DNA from: Winogradskyella ludwigii
GTDB taxonomy: Bacteria; Bacteroidota; Bacteroidia; Flavobacteriales; Flavobacteriaceae
Reading direction: 5' to 3'
Assembly: GCF_013403985.1 (NCBI RefSeq)
Contig: NZ_JABFDF010000002.1
Span: 310,001 to 374,000 of the forward strand
DNA length: 64,000 nucleotides
Below the pieces are notes generated by a model. That model did not search any database. It saw nothing but the letters and a program-made list of their open reading frames with translations, and had not been told where the DNA came from. The translations under genes and the position numbers were made by a program. Shown here piece after piece: positions 53,878 to 64,000 of this stretch (position 1 is its first letter; every line of letters begins with the position of its first letter).

Positions 53878-54588
53878 CTATTCTTTCTTATATATGACTT
53901 CTTGTGTTGTATGATCTATTTTTTTTACTAATTCGCCACCTTTAAAATACTTCCAAATTCCTTTTTTCTGACTTTTCACATAGTTTCCTTCAGAATTTGT
54001 ATTCCCATTTGCATCATAATTAATAGTTTTTCCCTCTAAATGATCTTCTTTATAATTTGTATGCCTTAGTAAAATGCTTTTCTCTGAAAACCATTTTGAC
54101 TCTCCATCGAGTAATCCTTTTTTATAATTAGCACTCTCTGCTAGAGTACCATTTTTAAAATAAACGAAACGTTCCCCTTCCAATAAACCATCTTTATTAT
54201 AAGTTTCAACTATCATTTTTACGTCAGAATTTTTATGATAAAAAATCCATTCGCCAATAAAGCGTTTGCCATTCATTCTACCTTCACTAATGACTTTTTT
54301 AGTAGAAGCCAAAAATTTTACATCTGCAATACTATCTTTTCCTGTAAAAACTTTTACAGCACTTAATACACTCTTTCCTCCAGACAATGTGTAATACTTA
54401 AATGAATCTACTTCTTTACCATGCTCAAAAGCACCTTCATATCGTTTTTCCTTGGTATTATGGTAGTTCTTTGTCCACAAACCGTGACGTTTACCGTCTT
54501 TATCAAACTGATTAACTACTTTTTGAGCAGCAACAGTTGTTAAAATTATTGTAAAACTTAAGCTTAAAAATAACTTTTGTTTAATCAT
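53878..54588 (-). CDS. Secreted MORN-repeat (YwqK-like) protein
   Basis: 236 aa. A signal peptide (MIKQKLFLSLSFTIILTTVA) is followed by about seven MORN-type repeats, each around 20-24 residues with a G..(K/E)..(Y/W) core: DKDGKRHGLWTKNY, HGKEVDSFKYYTL, MNGKRFIGEWIFYHKN, NKDGLLEGERFVYFKN, KKGLLDGESKWFSE, EDHLEGKTINYDANG and SQKKGIWKYFKGG. Such YwqK-type proteins are widespread in Bacteroidota; function unknown, perhaps surface or periplasmic binding. It is divergent from the fasciclin gene; a CAAACATA motif at 54606-54613 is a reverse TATGTTTG -7 box for it. A terminator follows. Confidence 0.85.
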   Translation of the reverse strand: MIKQKLFLSLSFTIILTTVAAQKVVNQFDKDGKRHGLWTKNYHNTKEKRYEGAFEHGKEVDSFKYYTLSGGKSVLSAVKVFTGKDSIADVKFLASTKKVISEGRMNGKRFIGEWIFYHKNSDVKMIVETYNKDGLLEGERFVYFKNGTLAESANYKKGLLDGESKWFSEKSILLRHTNYKEDHLEGKTINYDANGNTNSEGNYVKSQKKGIWKYFKGGELVKKIDHTTQEVIYKKE

Positions 54589-54605
54589 TATATATTTTTG
54601 TTAAA

Positions 54606-54613
54606 CAAACATA
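54606..54613 (-). promoter_or_regulatory. -7 promoter box of the MORN-repeat gene
   Basis: The minus strand reads TATGTTTG, matching TAnnTTTG, 18 bp before the ATG. On the plus strand TATTTTTG at 54594-54601 is a candidate -7 box for the fasciclin gene, so promoters appear to overlap divergently. Confidence 0.45.
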
Positions 54614-54653
54614 GTGTTTGTGTTATGATGAACAATTTTAAAAACTCAAAAAA

Positions 54654-55658
54654 ATGAAAATTATTTCAAAAAACTTCAAATTACTTGCAGTATTTCTTAT
54701 GGTTTTAACTTTTTCTGCTTGTAGTGATGATGACGATGGAACACAAAACGTAACTTTACTAAATGTAGTTGATACTGCCATTGCAGATTCTGACTTAACG
54801 AGTTTAGTTGCAGCTTTGCAAAGAGCAGATTTAGTAGATGTATTAAGAAACGGTGATGATTGGACAATTCTGGCTCCAACTAACCAAGCTTTTAGTGATT
54901 ACTTAAATGGAACAGCTTTAGAAGATGTACCTGTTGCTACATTAAGAAATTTATTATTAAACCATGTTATAAGTGCACGTATACCTTCTGTAACTATTAC
55001 TAATGCAGGAAGTGGTTACACTAACACAAATGCTACAGGACCAAATGACGAATTTTTAAGTATCTATTACGAATATGACACAGAAGCAACTGAAGCAGGT
55101 GTTTATTTTAATGGTGCCTCTCGAGTAGAGCAAGCGGATATATTTGCTACAAATGGTGTTATACATATCATTGATGAAGTTATTGAATTACCAACAATTG
55201 CTACTTTTGCGACAACAAATCCCGCTTTAGAAACATTAGTTGTTGCATTGCAATATGCAGACACAGAATCACCAACAGTGCCTTATATTACAACTGTTTC
55301 TGATGCAACTGCTGGTCCTTATACTGTATTTGCTCCAACCAATGATGCTTTTGCTAATGTGCTAGTAGAATTAGATTTAACAGGTTTTGGAGAAGATGAA
55401 GGAGAACTAAACGCAGCTACTACAGATGCTGTATTATTAATGCACATTGTAAATGGTAACATTCAGTCTAGCGCTTTACCTAACGGAGATATTACTACTA
55501 TTGGATCAGGAGTAATCACTGCAGACAATACAGCCTTTACATTAACAGATGGTTTAGATCGCGAGATTGGAATTGTAACAAGTTTAGTAGATATACAAGC
55601 TGTAAATGGTGTGGTACATGTTGTAGATACAGTAATACGTCCAGGTAATGCTGATTAA
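54654..55658 (+). CDS. Surface lipoprotein with two fasciclin domains
   Basis: 334 aa. Signal peptide ends in a lipobox: LTFSACSDDDDG with Cys23. The run Ser-Asp-Asp-Asp-Asp right after Cys resembles the lipoprotein export signal that sends Bacteroidota lipoproteins to the cell surface. Two fasciclin (FAS1) domains follow: one at ~35-175 (DDWTILAPTNQAFSDYL; NGVIHIIDEVIELP) and a second at ~185-330 (GPYTVFAPTNDAFANVL; NGVVHVVDTVI). FAS1 domains mediate adhesion. A strong terminator follows at 55711. Confidence 0.93.
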   Translation: MKIISKNFKLLAVFLMVLTFSACSDDDDGTQNVTLLNVVDTAIADSDLTSLVAALQRADLVDVLRNGDDWTILAPTNQAFSDYLNGTALEDVPVATLRNLLLNHVISARIPSVTITNAGSGYTNTNATGPNDEFLSIYYEYDTEATEAGVYFNGASRVEQADIFATNGVIHIIDEVIELPTIATFATTNPALETLVVALQYADTESPTVPYITTVSDATAGPYTVFAPTNDAFANVLVELDLTGFGEDEGELNAATTDAVLLMHIVNGNIQSSALPNGDITTIGSGVITADNTAFTLTDGLDREIGIVTSLVDIQAVNGVVHVVDTVIRPGNAD

Positions 55659-55710
55659 AGAAAGAAAATCGAGGTTGGTTACCTCATTTTTATATAGTTG
55701 ATAGGTTAGT

Positions 55711-55745
55711 AGAAAAGCCCAAACTTTTAAAGTTTGGGCTTTTCT
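55711..55745 (+). terminator. Bidirectional terminator between fasciclin and GNAT genes
   Basis: AAAAGCCCAAACTTT and AAAGTTTGGGCTTTT form a long stem (about 14 bp) with a short loop, followed by T residues on the plus strand and A-rich DNA that provides T residues on the minus strand. It serves the fasciclin gene and the pseudogene that ends at 55745. Confidence 0.88.
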
Positions 55746-56159
55746 TATGATAATATTTTAGAAAAATAAATCCGTCGATGACCTTTTGGGAAATCTTTAA
55801 TCTCACCAATAACCTTATAGTTGTTTTTAGTATAAAAGTCTTCTGCTTGAAAATCGAAAGTATCTACCATTGCCATTGAAGCTCCTAATTGCTTTGCGCT
55901 ACTTTCAAGATGATTTAATAGTTTAGTTCCAAATCCTTGGTTCCTATACTTTTCATCTATCTAAAGGATTTTAATTTCTAATCCATTCCAATAATTAATT
56001 CCTGCCAAAATACCACCGACAATATTATCATTTTCACTTTTAATTGCAAATTCTAATGGTGTCCAAACTGAGGCTAATGCAACCACCTTTTCCAAGTTAT
56101 CCATTTAATCCGTCAACAATAATTTTTATATCGTCTTTATTACAAACTTCAATTTTCAT
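55745..56159 (-). pseudogene. GNAT acetyltransferase, inactivated by frameshift and nonsense codon
   Basis: Reading the minus strand from the ATG at 56159 gives MKIEVCNKDDIKIIVDGLNG, then a stop. In another frame DNLEKVVALASVWTPLEFAI and NIVGGILAGINYWNGLEIKI continue, then a TAG at 55961-55963, then IDEKYRNQGFGTKLLNHLES (acetyl-CoA-binding R/Q-x-x-G-x-G motif), AMVDTFDFQAEDFYTKNNYK and a normal stop at 55745. One frameshift near 56100 and one in-frame nonsense codon break a gene of about 138 residues. The remaining sequence is well preserved, so decay is recent. Confidence 0.82.
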
Positions 56160-56176
56160 TTTCTTTTAATTAGGCA

Positions 56177-56212
56177 TAAAAATAGCCTTAACAAAAATGT
56201 TAAGGCTATTTT
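56177..56212 (-). terminator. Terminator downstream of yidC
   Basis: AAAATAGCCTTAACA and TGTTAAGGCTATTTT form a 14-15 bp stem with a short AAAA loop. It lies 24 bp after the yidC stop and can act on both strands, between yidC and the GNAT pseudogene. Confidence 0.87.
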
Positions 56213-56235
56213 ATATTACGCTTACTCTATTGTAA

Positions 56236-58143
56236 TTATTTCTTCTTACCTTTTTGTTGAGCTTGCTTTTGTGCTTCAGCTTGCTCCATCATTTCCGCCA
56301 TTTTCTTTTGAAACTTGTTTTGTTTCTTAGGCTTCGTTTTGCTAACCTCAATCTTAGCTAACACTTTATCTTCGTCAATAATATAGTTTTTAATTACTAA
56401 CATAATACCAATACTAATTAGGTTAGAAATGAAGTAATACAAACTTAATCCAGATGCATAGTTATTAAAGAATACTAACATCATTATTGGTGAGAAGTAA
56501 ATCATGTACTTCATCATTTTGGCCATATCAGGCATACCTTCTTGTGTTGGTTGCGATGCCATTTGCTGACCTGTTGTCATTTTCATATAAAAGAAAATAG
56601 CAATTGCCGCTAAAATTGGAAATAAAGCCACGTGATCTCCGTATAATGGAATATGAAATGGCAAGTCTAAAACAGAATCATAAGAACTTAAATCGTCTGC
56701 CCAAAGGAAACTTTTTTGTCTTAAATCAAACGCTGTTGGGAAAAACTGAAACAAAGCATAAAATACAGGAATCTGCATTAAACCAGGCAAACAACCACTT
56801 AATGGACTAGCTCCAGCTTTACTCTGGATAGCCATAGTTTCTTGCTGCGCTTTCATCTTATTATCCTTATACTTTTCCTTAACAGCATCTAATTCTGGCT
56901 TTAAAATTTTCATTTTAGCCTGAGACAAGAATTGCTTGTACTGTACAAAAGACATCATTATTTTAACTAAAATAGTCATGACTATAATAGCAATACCATG
57001 TGGTAAATACTGTATTAAAAATCCGAATAAAGGAATGAATACAATTTTGTTTATCCATCCAAAAATTCCCCATCCAAAAGGAATACTTTCTTCTAAACCT
57101 TTATCGTATGCTTTTAAAGTTTCTGCTTTTGTTGGTCCGTAATATAAACCTAAACTCTTATTTAGCTCACCACCACTATAAGCTAATGGCAATTTAGATT
57201 CATAAATTTTAGTATAAAGTGTATCAATTTCATCATCTTCTACTAAATTGGTAGATGTTAATGCTACATTCTTAAATGGACTATCATTAGACACTAAAAT
57301 AGAACTAAAGAAAAACTGTCTGTACGATAACCACTCAACATCTTCTGCGATTTCATCATCATCTCCACCTTGAGATAACTTATCAATCTTACCATCATCA
57401 TGCATGTAGGTTAATCTTGTATAACGATTTTCATAGCTAATACTTTTTGCATGTCTAATCCCTTTTTGTTTCCAATCTAGCTCAATAGGTTGCGAGGTAT
57501 TGAAAAGACCACTTAAACCTTGAGATTTAATTGAAAAATCAATCATATAATCATTAGGCTTCAACTCGTAACGGTATTCTAAAAATTCTGTTTCAGACAC
57601 TTTAAGTTTCATAGAAACTATTGTGTTCTCTCCACTTTTAGACACCGTAGGTTGAAAAGGAAAATCTTGGGTATTGTGCGTGCGACTATCTGATGTGCTA
57701 AATGTTATATTGAAAGCACTGTTATTATCTTTTACTAGATATACAGGAACAGAATCATAATCTACAAAATTCTTTAATTTCACTTGAGATAAATGTCCGC
57801 CAATTCTATTAAACTTAAGTTCAAAAACATCAGTTTCTACTGTAGTTGTCGCTTCTCCTGGCAATGTAAGTGCATAAGAAAGCGCACCAACCTTACTTTG
57901 AGCTGCTGCGAGTTGTGTAGAATCTAAGGCTTTAGAGCCTGAAGTGAAATCCGCACTAGTAGTTACTAATGTTTCTTTTTGTCTACTTTCTTTTTTCTCT
58001 GCTTCAACTTGCTCCTGCTCTGCTATTTTCTGTGCTTCAAGTTCTTCAGGACTTGGTTGATTTTGATACATTATATAAATAAGTATCCCAAATATGAGAA
58101 TAAAACCTATAATAGATTTAACGTCGAATTTCTTTTCTTCCAT
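56236..58143 (-). CDS. yidC: Membrane protein insertase YidC
   Basis: 635 aa. An N-terminal helix (about residues 12-24) is followed by the large periplasmic beta domain (P1, about 60-350). The conserved insertase core begins near IPLFGFLIQYLPHGIAIIVM with about five helices; SFVQYKQFLSQAKMKILKPE is the cytoplasmic coiled-coil hairpin and SPLSGCLPGLMQIPVFYALF the substrate-groove segment. The C-terminus is Lys-rich (QQKGKKK). It inserts inner-membrane proteins with or after SecYEG. Encoded 121 bp downstream of pyrG on the same strand. Confidence 0.97.
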   Translation of the reverse strand: MEEKKFDVKSIIGFILIFGILIYIMYQNQPSPEELEAQKIAEQEQVEAEKKESRQKETLVTTSADFTSGSKALDSTQLAAAQSKVGALSYALTLPGEATTTVETDVFELKFNRIGGHLSQVKLKNFVDYDSVPVYLVKDNNSAFNITFSTSDSRTHNTQDFPFQPTVSKSGENTIVSMKLKVSETEFLEYRYELKPNDYMIDFSIKSQGLSGLFNTSQPIELDWKQKGIRHAKSISYENRYTRLTYMHDDGKIDKLSQGGDDDEIAEDVEWLSYRQFFFSSILVSNDSPFKNVALTSTNLVEDDEIDTLYTKIYESKLPLAYSGGELNKSLGLYYGPTKAETLKAYDKGLEESIPFGWGIFGWINKIVFIPLFGFLIQYLPHGIAIIVMTILVKIMMSFVQYKQFLSQAKMKILKPELDAVKEKYKDNKMKAQQETMAIQSKAGASPLSGCLPGLMQIPVFYALFQFFPTAFDLRQKSFLWADDLSSYDSVLDLPFHIPLYGDHVALFPILAAIAIFFYMKMTTGQQMASQPTQEGMPDMAKMMKYMIYFSPIMMLVFFNNYASGLSLYYFISNLISIGIMLVIKNYIIDEDKVLAKIEVSKTKPKKQNKFQKKMAEMMEQAEAQKQAQQKGKKK

Positions 58144-58160
58144 GTTTATTTTTCAGTTTT

Positions 58161-58192
58161 AGACCTGTCAGGTTTTAAAATCTAACAGGTCT
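58161..58192. repeat. Hairpin GACCTGTCAG...AACAGGTC between pyrG and yidC
   Basis: AGACCTGT (58161-58168) pairs with ACAGGTCT (58185-58192). The interior (CAGGTTTTAAAATCTA) extends the pairing imperfectly. It lies about 20 bp before the yidC start and has no T run on the minus strand, so it is more a leader hairpin or dispersed repeat than a terminator. Confidence 0.45.
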
Positions 58193-58264
58193 TATATGCT
58201 AAGTATTGAACAACCCAAAAAACTGTCCAAAGTTAATTTTACGCCAAAGTGGCATCTTTTTATA

Positions 58265-60213
<1,949 letters not shown>

Positions 60214-60441
60214 TTATTTACTAAAATCTCTACGGATATTATAAATAAGTTCTTCTAAACCATTGATTTTAATTTCACACATCTGTGCCATCATAAGACC
60301 AAGTTTTCCTTGAGGGAATCCTTTTTGTTGGTACCAAATATAATAAGGTTCAGGGATATCTAATAAGTAGCGATCTTTATACTTGCCATAAGGCATTTTA
60401 TAGTGTGCCAATTCAATTAAAACTGTGCCATCTAATTCCAT
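60214..60441 (-). CDS. DUF3820 family protein
   Basis: 75 aa. ELAHYKMPYGKYKDRYLLDI with PEPYYIWYQQKGFPQGKLGL is the DUF3820 pattern (MPFGKYKG...DLP..YL.W....). The family is small, common in Bacteroidota and of unknown function; homologs elsewhere are linked to nucleic acid metabolism, but nothing here supports a role. Single gene with 83 bp to the DUF922 gene upstream. Confidence 0.87.
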   Translation of the reverse strand: MELDGTVLIELAHYKMPYGKYKDRYLLDIPEPYYIWYQQKGFPQGKLGLMMAQMCEIKINGLEELIYNIRRDFSK

Positions 60442-60524
60442 TTAATCAAATTTAAGTGTTTCTAATTTAAAGATTTAGGGGTGTTTAATAACTAATTTGA
60501 GAGTAAAAAGCGAAAGAAAAATCA

Positions 60525-61061
60525 CTAAGACTTATAAGCTTCGTAAGTTTTTAACTCCTTTATAATTTTTGCTTCCCATTCTTTTTGCATTGTTACATTT
60601 ATAGAATGATTGGTTTGCAAATCGTACAATTGTTGTGTGTCGTTTAAAGCCTTATTGATTGATGCATGTAACCTATTCATCTGTCCTTTTAAATTCTGAT
60701 TTACAACTAATAAGCTAAGTTGCTCTCTAAATTTACGTGCATAAAGTTCAGTGATATCAAAATGTAACTGCTCATGAGCTAAAATATAAACGTCTACTTG
60801 TTTTTCTAAGAACCAGGATTTATTGGGATAAAAATGCGCTTCGACCTTCGTTGAAAAATCTACAATCTCTTTTCTCGATGTTTTTAAAGAATATTCAAAC
60901 GTAATCCCAGAGGCCGTTATAGCCGAAGCTCTAGATTTTAGATCTGGTGATGCCTTAAAGTCTGCCCAAGTCAGTTTTCTAGATTCATTCCACAACATAC
61001 TTTCTTCATTAGAATTGCTTCCAACAAAAAGAATAGTCAATAATATGAATAGATTTTTCAA
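60525..61061 (-). CDS. DUF922 domain protein, putative Zn-dependent protease
   Basis: 178 aa. A short N-terminal signal peptide (MKNLFILLTILFVGSNS) is followed by LTWADFKASPDLKSRASAIT (typical W.DF.g.P motif of the family). ILAHEQLHFDITELYARKFR (about residues 91-110) contains an HExxH zinc-binding motif, with the second His 5 residues after the first. This identifies a secreted DUF922 putative metalloprotease. Substrate is unknown. It lies 73 bp downstream of the LysM gene on the same strand. Confidence 0.85.
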   Translation of the reverse strand: MKNLFILLTILFVGSNSNEESMLWNESRKLTWADFKASPDLKSRASAITASGITFEYSLKTSRKEIVDFSTKVEAHFYPNKSWFLEKQVDVYILAHEQLHFDITELYARKFREQLSLLVVNQNLKGQMNRLHASINKALNDTQQLYDLQTNHSINVTMQKEWEAKIIKELKTYEAYKS

Positions 61062-61134
61062 GTGTACTGTTATACTTAAACCTTCGAAGTCCTATAAAAT
61101 GCAGTAAATATTTCTAAATTACACTTCAAACAAA

Positions 61135-63042
61135 TTAATTAGCTTTTACAATTCTTAAGTTATCATACTTCACAATATATACAGCCTGATTTACGTAACC
61201 TCCAAACAATGATTTATTATATCTAAACTTGTTTTCTATATATTCAGTTTCAATAGTACCTGTTGATGCCTCGTATAAGTTTTCAGCAGAAGCCAAACGC
61301 ATTAAAAGGTCTAAAGTAATATCAAATCCGCGAACTACATATTTACTAGGTAACACTCCATAGTTTTTTTCGTAAGTCTCAATAAATGAATTTGTTTCAG
61401 TTTCGTCAAAATCTCTATTTATAGAAGGGTAATGAAATTTAAGACGAGATAAATTATTGTTATCAATATCCTTACCTTCAAAAGCTCTATTTTTATCTGT
61501 TGTAGCTAAAATAATTTCGGTTCTATCCACTACTAACCCATTAAGCATACTAATAGCTCCTGAGGCAAAAGAATTATTATTAGTTTCTAAAAACACATAC
61601 GTTTTACCTGCTGAAAATACACGTTCTAAATCTACCGAGTTAATGTAATAGCCATCTTTTGATTTATTTTTTCTATTCATTCTAGAAAAAATCAATTTAG
61701 AATTTGGGAACTCTTTCTGTAATGCTTCACTTGAAGTTTTATGAGCGCGATCTGAAATAATAACAACTTTGGTTTTTAAACTATCTGCTTTTACAAAATC
61801 TAACATCGCTTTACTCAATAATTTAGCTTCTGGTATGGTCTGAAACACATTACTGTAAACTTCATTAGGCTTATTCATAGCCGCAATTACAGGAACTTTA
61901 TCTCCCATTAAAGCTAATGCTACACGACTAAAACTATTATTTTCCATTGGGCCAATAATAGCATCGTAATCTGAAAAATCATTTTCTGCTAAAATCTCAC
62001 CTGTTTTTGAAATTTGATAACGTGTATCAAAAACTTTTAAGTCTGTTGAAATCCCTAATTGTTTTGCAGAATCTAATGCCATCATAACACCAACATGGAA
62101 ATCTAAAACAACAGATAATCGTTTATCTTCTTTAATCTGTTCTTTAGTTGCTTCAACAGCATCTACATCAATTCTATCAAGACGATAAGGTAACATTAAG
62201 GCTATTTTTTTAGTCTTAAAATTACTTAAACTACTTTTTAAATTTGCAGTTTCAAAAGTTTCTAAACTACCTGTACTATCAGAACCTGCAGGTACTTTTA
62301 AAACCATTCCGGCTTTTAAACCTGTTGCTTTTAACTCTGGATTTAAGTATTCTAATTGCTCTTGAGTTAATTTAAGTTTGCCCTTTAAACCATAAAATGT
62401 TTCTTTAGGCAATACTTCATAAACACCATAAGCTGGTTCAACCATCTTTTCTTCTTCATCTTCAATATTTGGCATATTTAAAATATCTCCTGGCTGAATA
62501 ATAGCATTCATGTTAGGATTTAAGGCTTCTAATTCCGCAACTGTAATCCCAAATTTATAAGCAATTCTCCACTTACCTTCAGAAGGAAGCACGGTATATT
62601 TTTTTACAGTATTACTCAACGTTTGCTTAGAAACAACTGTTCGATATCTCGGAATTCTAATTTTATCTCCTTTTTTAAGATTTTCAGAATATAAAAAACG
62701 ATTAGCTTTTTTTATTTCATCTTCAGAGACACTATACTTTTGAGCTAAACCATACAATGTTTCTTTTCGTTTTACCTTATGATTTTTATAATCTATAAGT
62801 TCTCTACTATCTTTTACTACAGCATCATTCTTAATTTTTGAATTCGGAATAATTAAAACAGTATTAGGTTGAAACTTGCGTTTAGCATCAGGATTTAAAG
62901 CATAAATATCAAAAGGTGTTACTAAATGCTCTTTAGCAATACTTTCTATCGTTTCTCCAGGTTTCACGGTGTGCTCAATATAATTTTGCGCACTTATACC
63001 TATTGTAAAAACAATTAATAAAATGGATAAAAAATTCTTCAT
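61135..63042 (-). CDS. LysM-domain protein fused to a periplasmic-binding-like domain
   Basis: 635 aa. Signal peptide MKNFLSILLIVFTIGISAQ. Four LysM-type domains at about residues 24-66, 88-131, 148-191 and 207-251, with the first reading HTVKPGETIESIAKEHLVTP. Residues ~275-630 resemble the type I periplasmic-binding fold seen in amino-acid ABC receptors and LppC-like proteins (KIALMLPYRLDRIDV; DYDAIIGPMENNSFSRVALA). The LysM domains should hold it on peptidoglycan. No transporter genes accompany it, so the ligand-binding part may act in wall sensing or as a regulator; inference. It begins 41 bp downstream of guaA. Confidence 0.87.
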   Translation of the reverse strand: MKNFLSILLIVFTIGISAQNYIEHTVKPGETIESIAKEHLVTPFDIYALNPDAKRKFQPNTVLIIPNSKIKNDAVVKDSRELIDYKNHKVKRKETLYGLAQKYSVSEDEIKKANRFLYSENLKKGDKIRIPRYRTVVSKQTLSNTVKKYTVLPSEGKWRIAYKFGITVAELEALNPNMNAIIQPGDILNMPNIEDEEEKMVEPAYGVYEVLPKETFYGLKGKLKLTQEQLEYLNPELKATGLKAGMVLKVPAGSDSTGSLETFETANLKSSLSNFKTKKIALMLPYRLDRIDVDAVEATKEQIKEDKRLSVVLDFHVGVMMALDSAKQLGISTDLKVFDTRYQISKTGEILAENDFSDYDAIIGPMENNSFSRVALALMGDKVPVIAAMNKPNEVYSNVFQTIPEAKLLSKAMLDFVKADSLKTKVVIISDRAHKTSSEALQKEFPNSKLIFSRMNRKNKSKDGYYINSVDLERVFSAGKTYVFLETNNNSFASGAISMLNGLVVDRTEIILATTDKNRAFEGKDIDNNNLSRLKFHYPSINRDFDETETNSFIETYEKNYGVLPSKYVVRGFDITLDLLMRLASAENLYEASTGTIETEYIENKFRYNKSLFGGYVNQAVYIVKYDNLRIVKAN

Positions 63043-63082
63043 GTATTGTATTCTATTTTACTTTATTTTCCGGAAATTATTT

Positions 63083-64000
63083 TTATTCCCACTCAATAGT
63101 TGCTGGTGGTTTTGAGCTAATATCATAGACCACTCTATTGACACCTTTTACTTTATTTATAATCTCATTTGAAGTCTTTTGCAAAAACTCATATGGTAAA
63201 TTTACCCAATCTGCCGTCATTCCATCAGTACTTTCAACAGCTCTTAAAGCCACACATTTTTCGTAAGTACGCTCATCTCCCATAACTCCTACACTATTCA
63301 CTGGCAACAACATAGCACCAGCTTGCCACACTTTATCGTATAGGTTCCAAGACCTTAAGTTATTTATAAAAATAGCATCGACTTCCTGTAATATACGTAC
63401 CTTTTCTTCAGTTAGATCTCCTAAAATACGAATTGCTAATCCTGGACCAGGAAATGGGTGACGTCCTAACAATTCTTTATCCATATTCATAGAAGCACCA
63501 ACGCGTCTCACTTCGTCTTTAAATAATGCTCTCAAAGGCTCAACAATTTTAAGCTTCATATAATCTGGTAATCCCCCAACATTATGATGACTTTTTATTG
63601 TTGCACTTGGTCCTCCTGTTGCAGAAACACTTTCTATTACATCTGGATAAATAGTTCCCTGAGCTAACCATTTCACATCTTTTATTAGATGAGATTCGTC
63701 ATCAAAAACATCTATAAATGCAGCGCCAATGGCTTTTCTTTTCAGTTCTGGATCACTTAATCCTTTTAACGCATCCAAAAAGCGTGCCGAAGCATCTACA
63801 CCTTTAACGTTTAATCCCATGCCTTCGTATTGATGCAATACATCTTCAAACTCATTTTTACGCAAAAGACCGTTATTCACAAAAATACAATAGAGGTTTT
63901 TACCTATAGCTTTATGCAATAACATGGCTGCTACAGAAGAATCTACACCTCCTGACAAACCTAAAACCACTTTATCGTTTCCTAATTTTTCTTTTAAATC
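63083..64000 (-). CDS. guaA: GMP synthase (glutamine-hydrolysing), N-terminus cut by window edge
   Basis: At least 305 aa present; the frame stays open through the right edge, and a GTG (63970) within the PP-loop region is not the real start. [15 protein letters not shown] is the ATP-pyrophosphatase P-loop; the dimerisation domain follows ([34 protein letters not shown]). It ends in the family's KPPATIEWE tail. The glutaminase half (class I GATase) lies outside. The enzyme makes GMP from XMP, glutamine and ATP. The LysM gene follows after 41 bp. Confidence 0.97.
   Translation of the reverse strand, partial: DLKEKLGNDKVVLGLSGGVDSSVAAMLLHKAIGKNLYCIFVNNGLLRKNEFEDVLHQYEGMGLNVKGVDASARFLDALKGLSDPELKRKAIGAAFIDVFDDESHLIKDVKWLAQGTIYPDVIESVSATGGPSATIKSHHNVGGLPDYMKLKIVEPLRALFKDEVRRVGASMNMDKELLGRHPFPGPGLAIRILGDLTEEKVRILQEVDAIFINNLRSWNLYDKVWQAGAMLLPVNSVGVMGDERTYEKCVALRAVESTDGMTADWVNLPYEFLQKTSNEIINKVKGVNRVVYDISSKPPATIEWE

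Noticed and set aside
58161..58192. Hairpin between pyrG and yidC as a terminator.
   Set aside because: No T run follows it on the minus strand, so it is listed only as a repeat/leader hairpin.

Overview
The window is low-GC DNA that is almost completely coding and looks like a member of the Flavobacteriaceae (Bacteroidota), probably marine. The evidence is the gene content: a type IX secretion sorting domain, a long Bacteroidota-type SecA preceded by a DUF2795 gene, DUF2911, DUF3124 and DUF3820 proteins, LpxR-like and LysM/periplasmic-binding-like envelope proteins. TAnnTTTG-type -7 promoter boxes and the scarcity of Shine-Dalgarno sites agree. No rRNA, tRNA, CRISPR array, insertion sequence or prophage was found.

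Positions 1-23,000 hold a large surface-polysaccharide locus read on the minus strand. Its promoter-proximal end is wza-wzc-phosphoglycosyltransferase-wbpO-wbpP (22,992 down to 16,819), which should make UDP-GalNAc/UDP-GalNAcA and start and export a polymer. A divergent pair of unrecognised genes follows (a 125-aa putative DNA-binding protein and a 249-aa protein, 14,920-16,590). After it comes a second block of overlapping genes (14,685 down to 1): Wzm/Wzt-type ABC exporter, three different sulfotransferases, an aminotransferase and acetyltransferase pair for an N-acylated amino sugar, seven glycosyltransferases, and an asparagine-synthase-like protein. The block runs off the left edge. The product is predicted to be a sulfated, amino-sugar-containing polysaccharide.

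Positions 23,000-37,200 are mostly housekeeping and envelope genes: an ABC-F protein, a methyltransferase, a LolD-like ATPase, cobalamin adenosyltransferase, DUF2795 and secA, several small lipoproteins, an LpxR-like outer-membrane protein, an APC permease and an M23 peptidase.

Positions 37,300-44,750 hold an ECF sigma/anti-sigma/effector operon and a lipid-glycosylation operon (GT2, tandem LAB_N membrane protein, GT39) with a convergent PAP2 phosphatase. Positions 44,800-64,000 carry a MATE exporter, a K+/H+ antiporter, an NPD-type flavoprotein, a T9SS-secreted subtilase, mnmA, a fasciclin lipoprotein, a broken GNAT acetyltransferase gene, yidC, pyrG, a DUF922 protein, a LysM/periplasmic-binding fusion and the C-terminal part of guaA, which is cut by the right edge.

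The points most worth following up are the three sulfotransferases coupled to Wzm/Wzt, the tandem LAB_N protein in the position of a flippase, the odd Met-Pro/Trp-repeat effector behind the sigma factor, the orphan divergent pair inside the polysaccharide locus, and a ~100-nt stem-loop just upstream of mnmA. Domain calls are from reading the sequence only; no database search was run.
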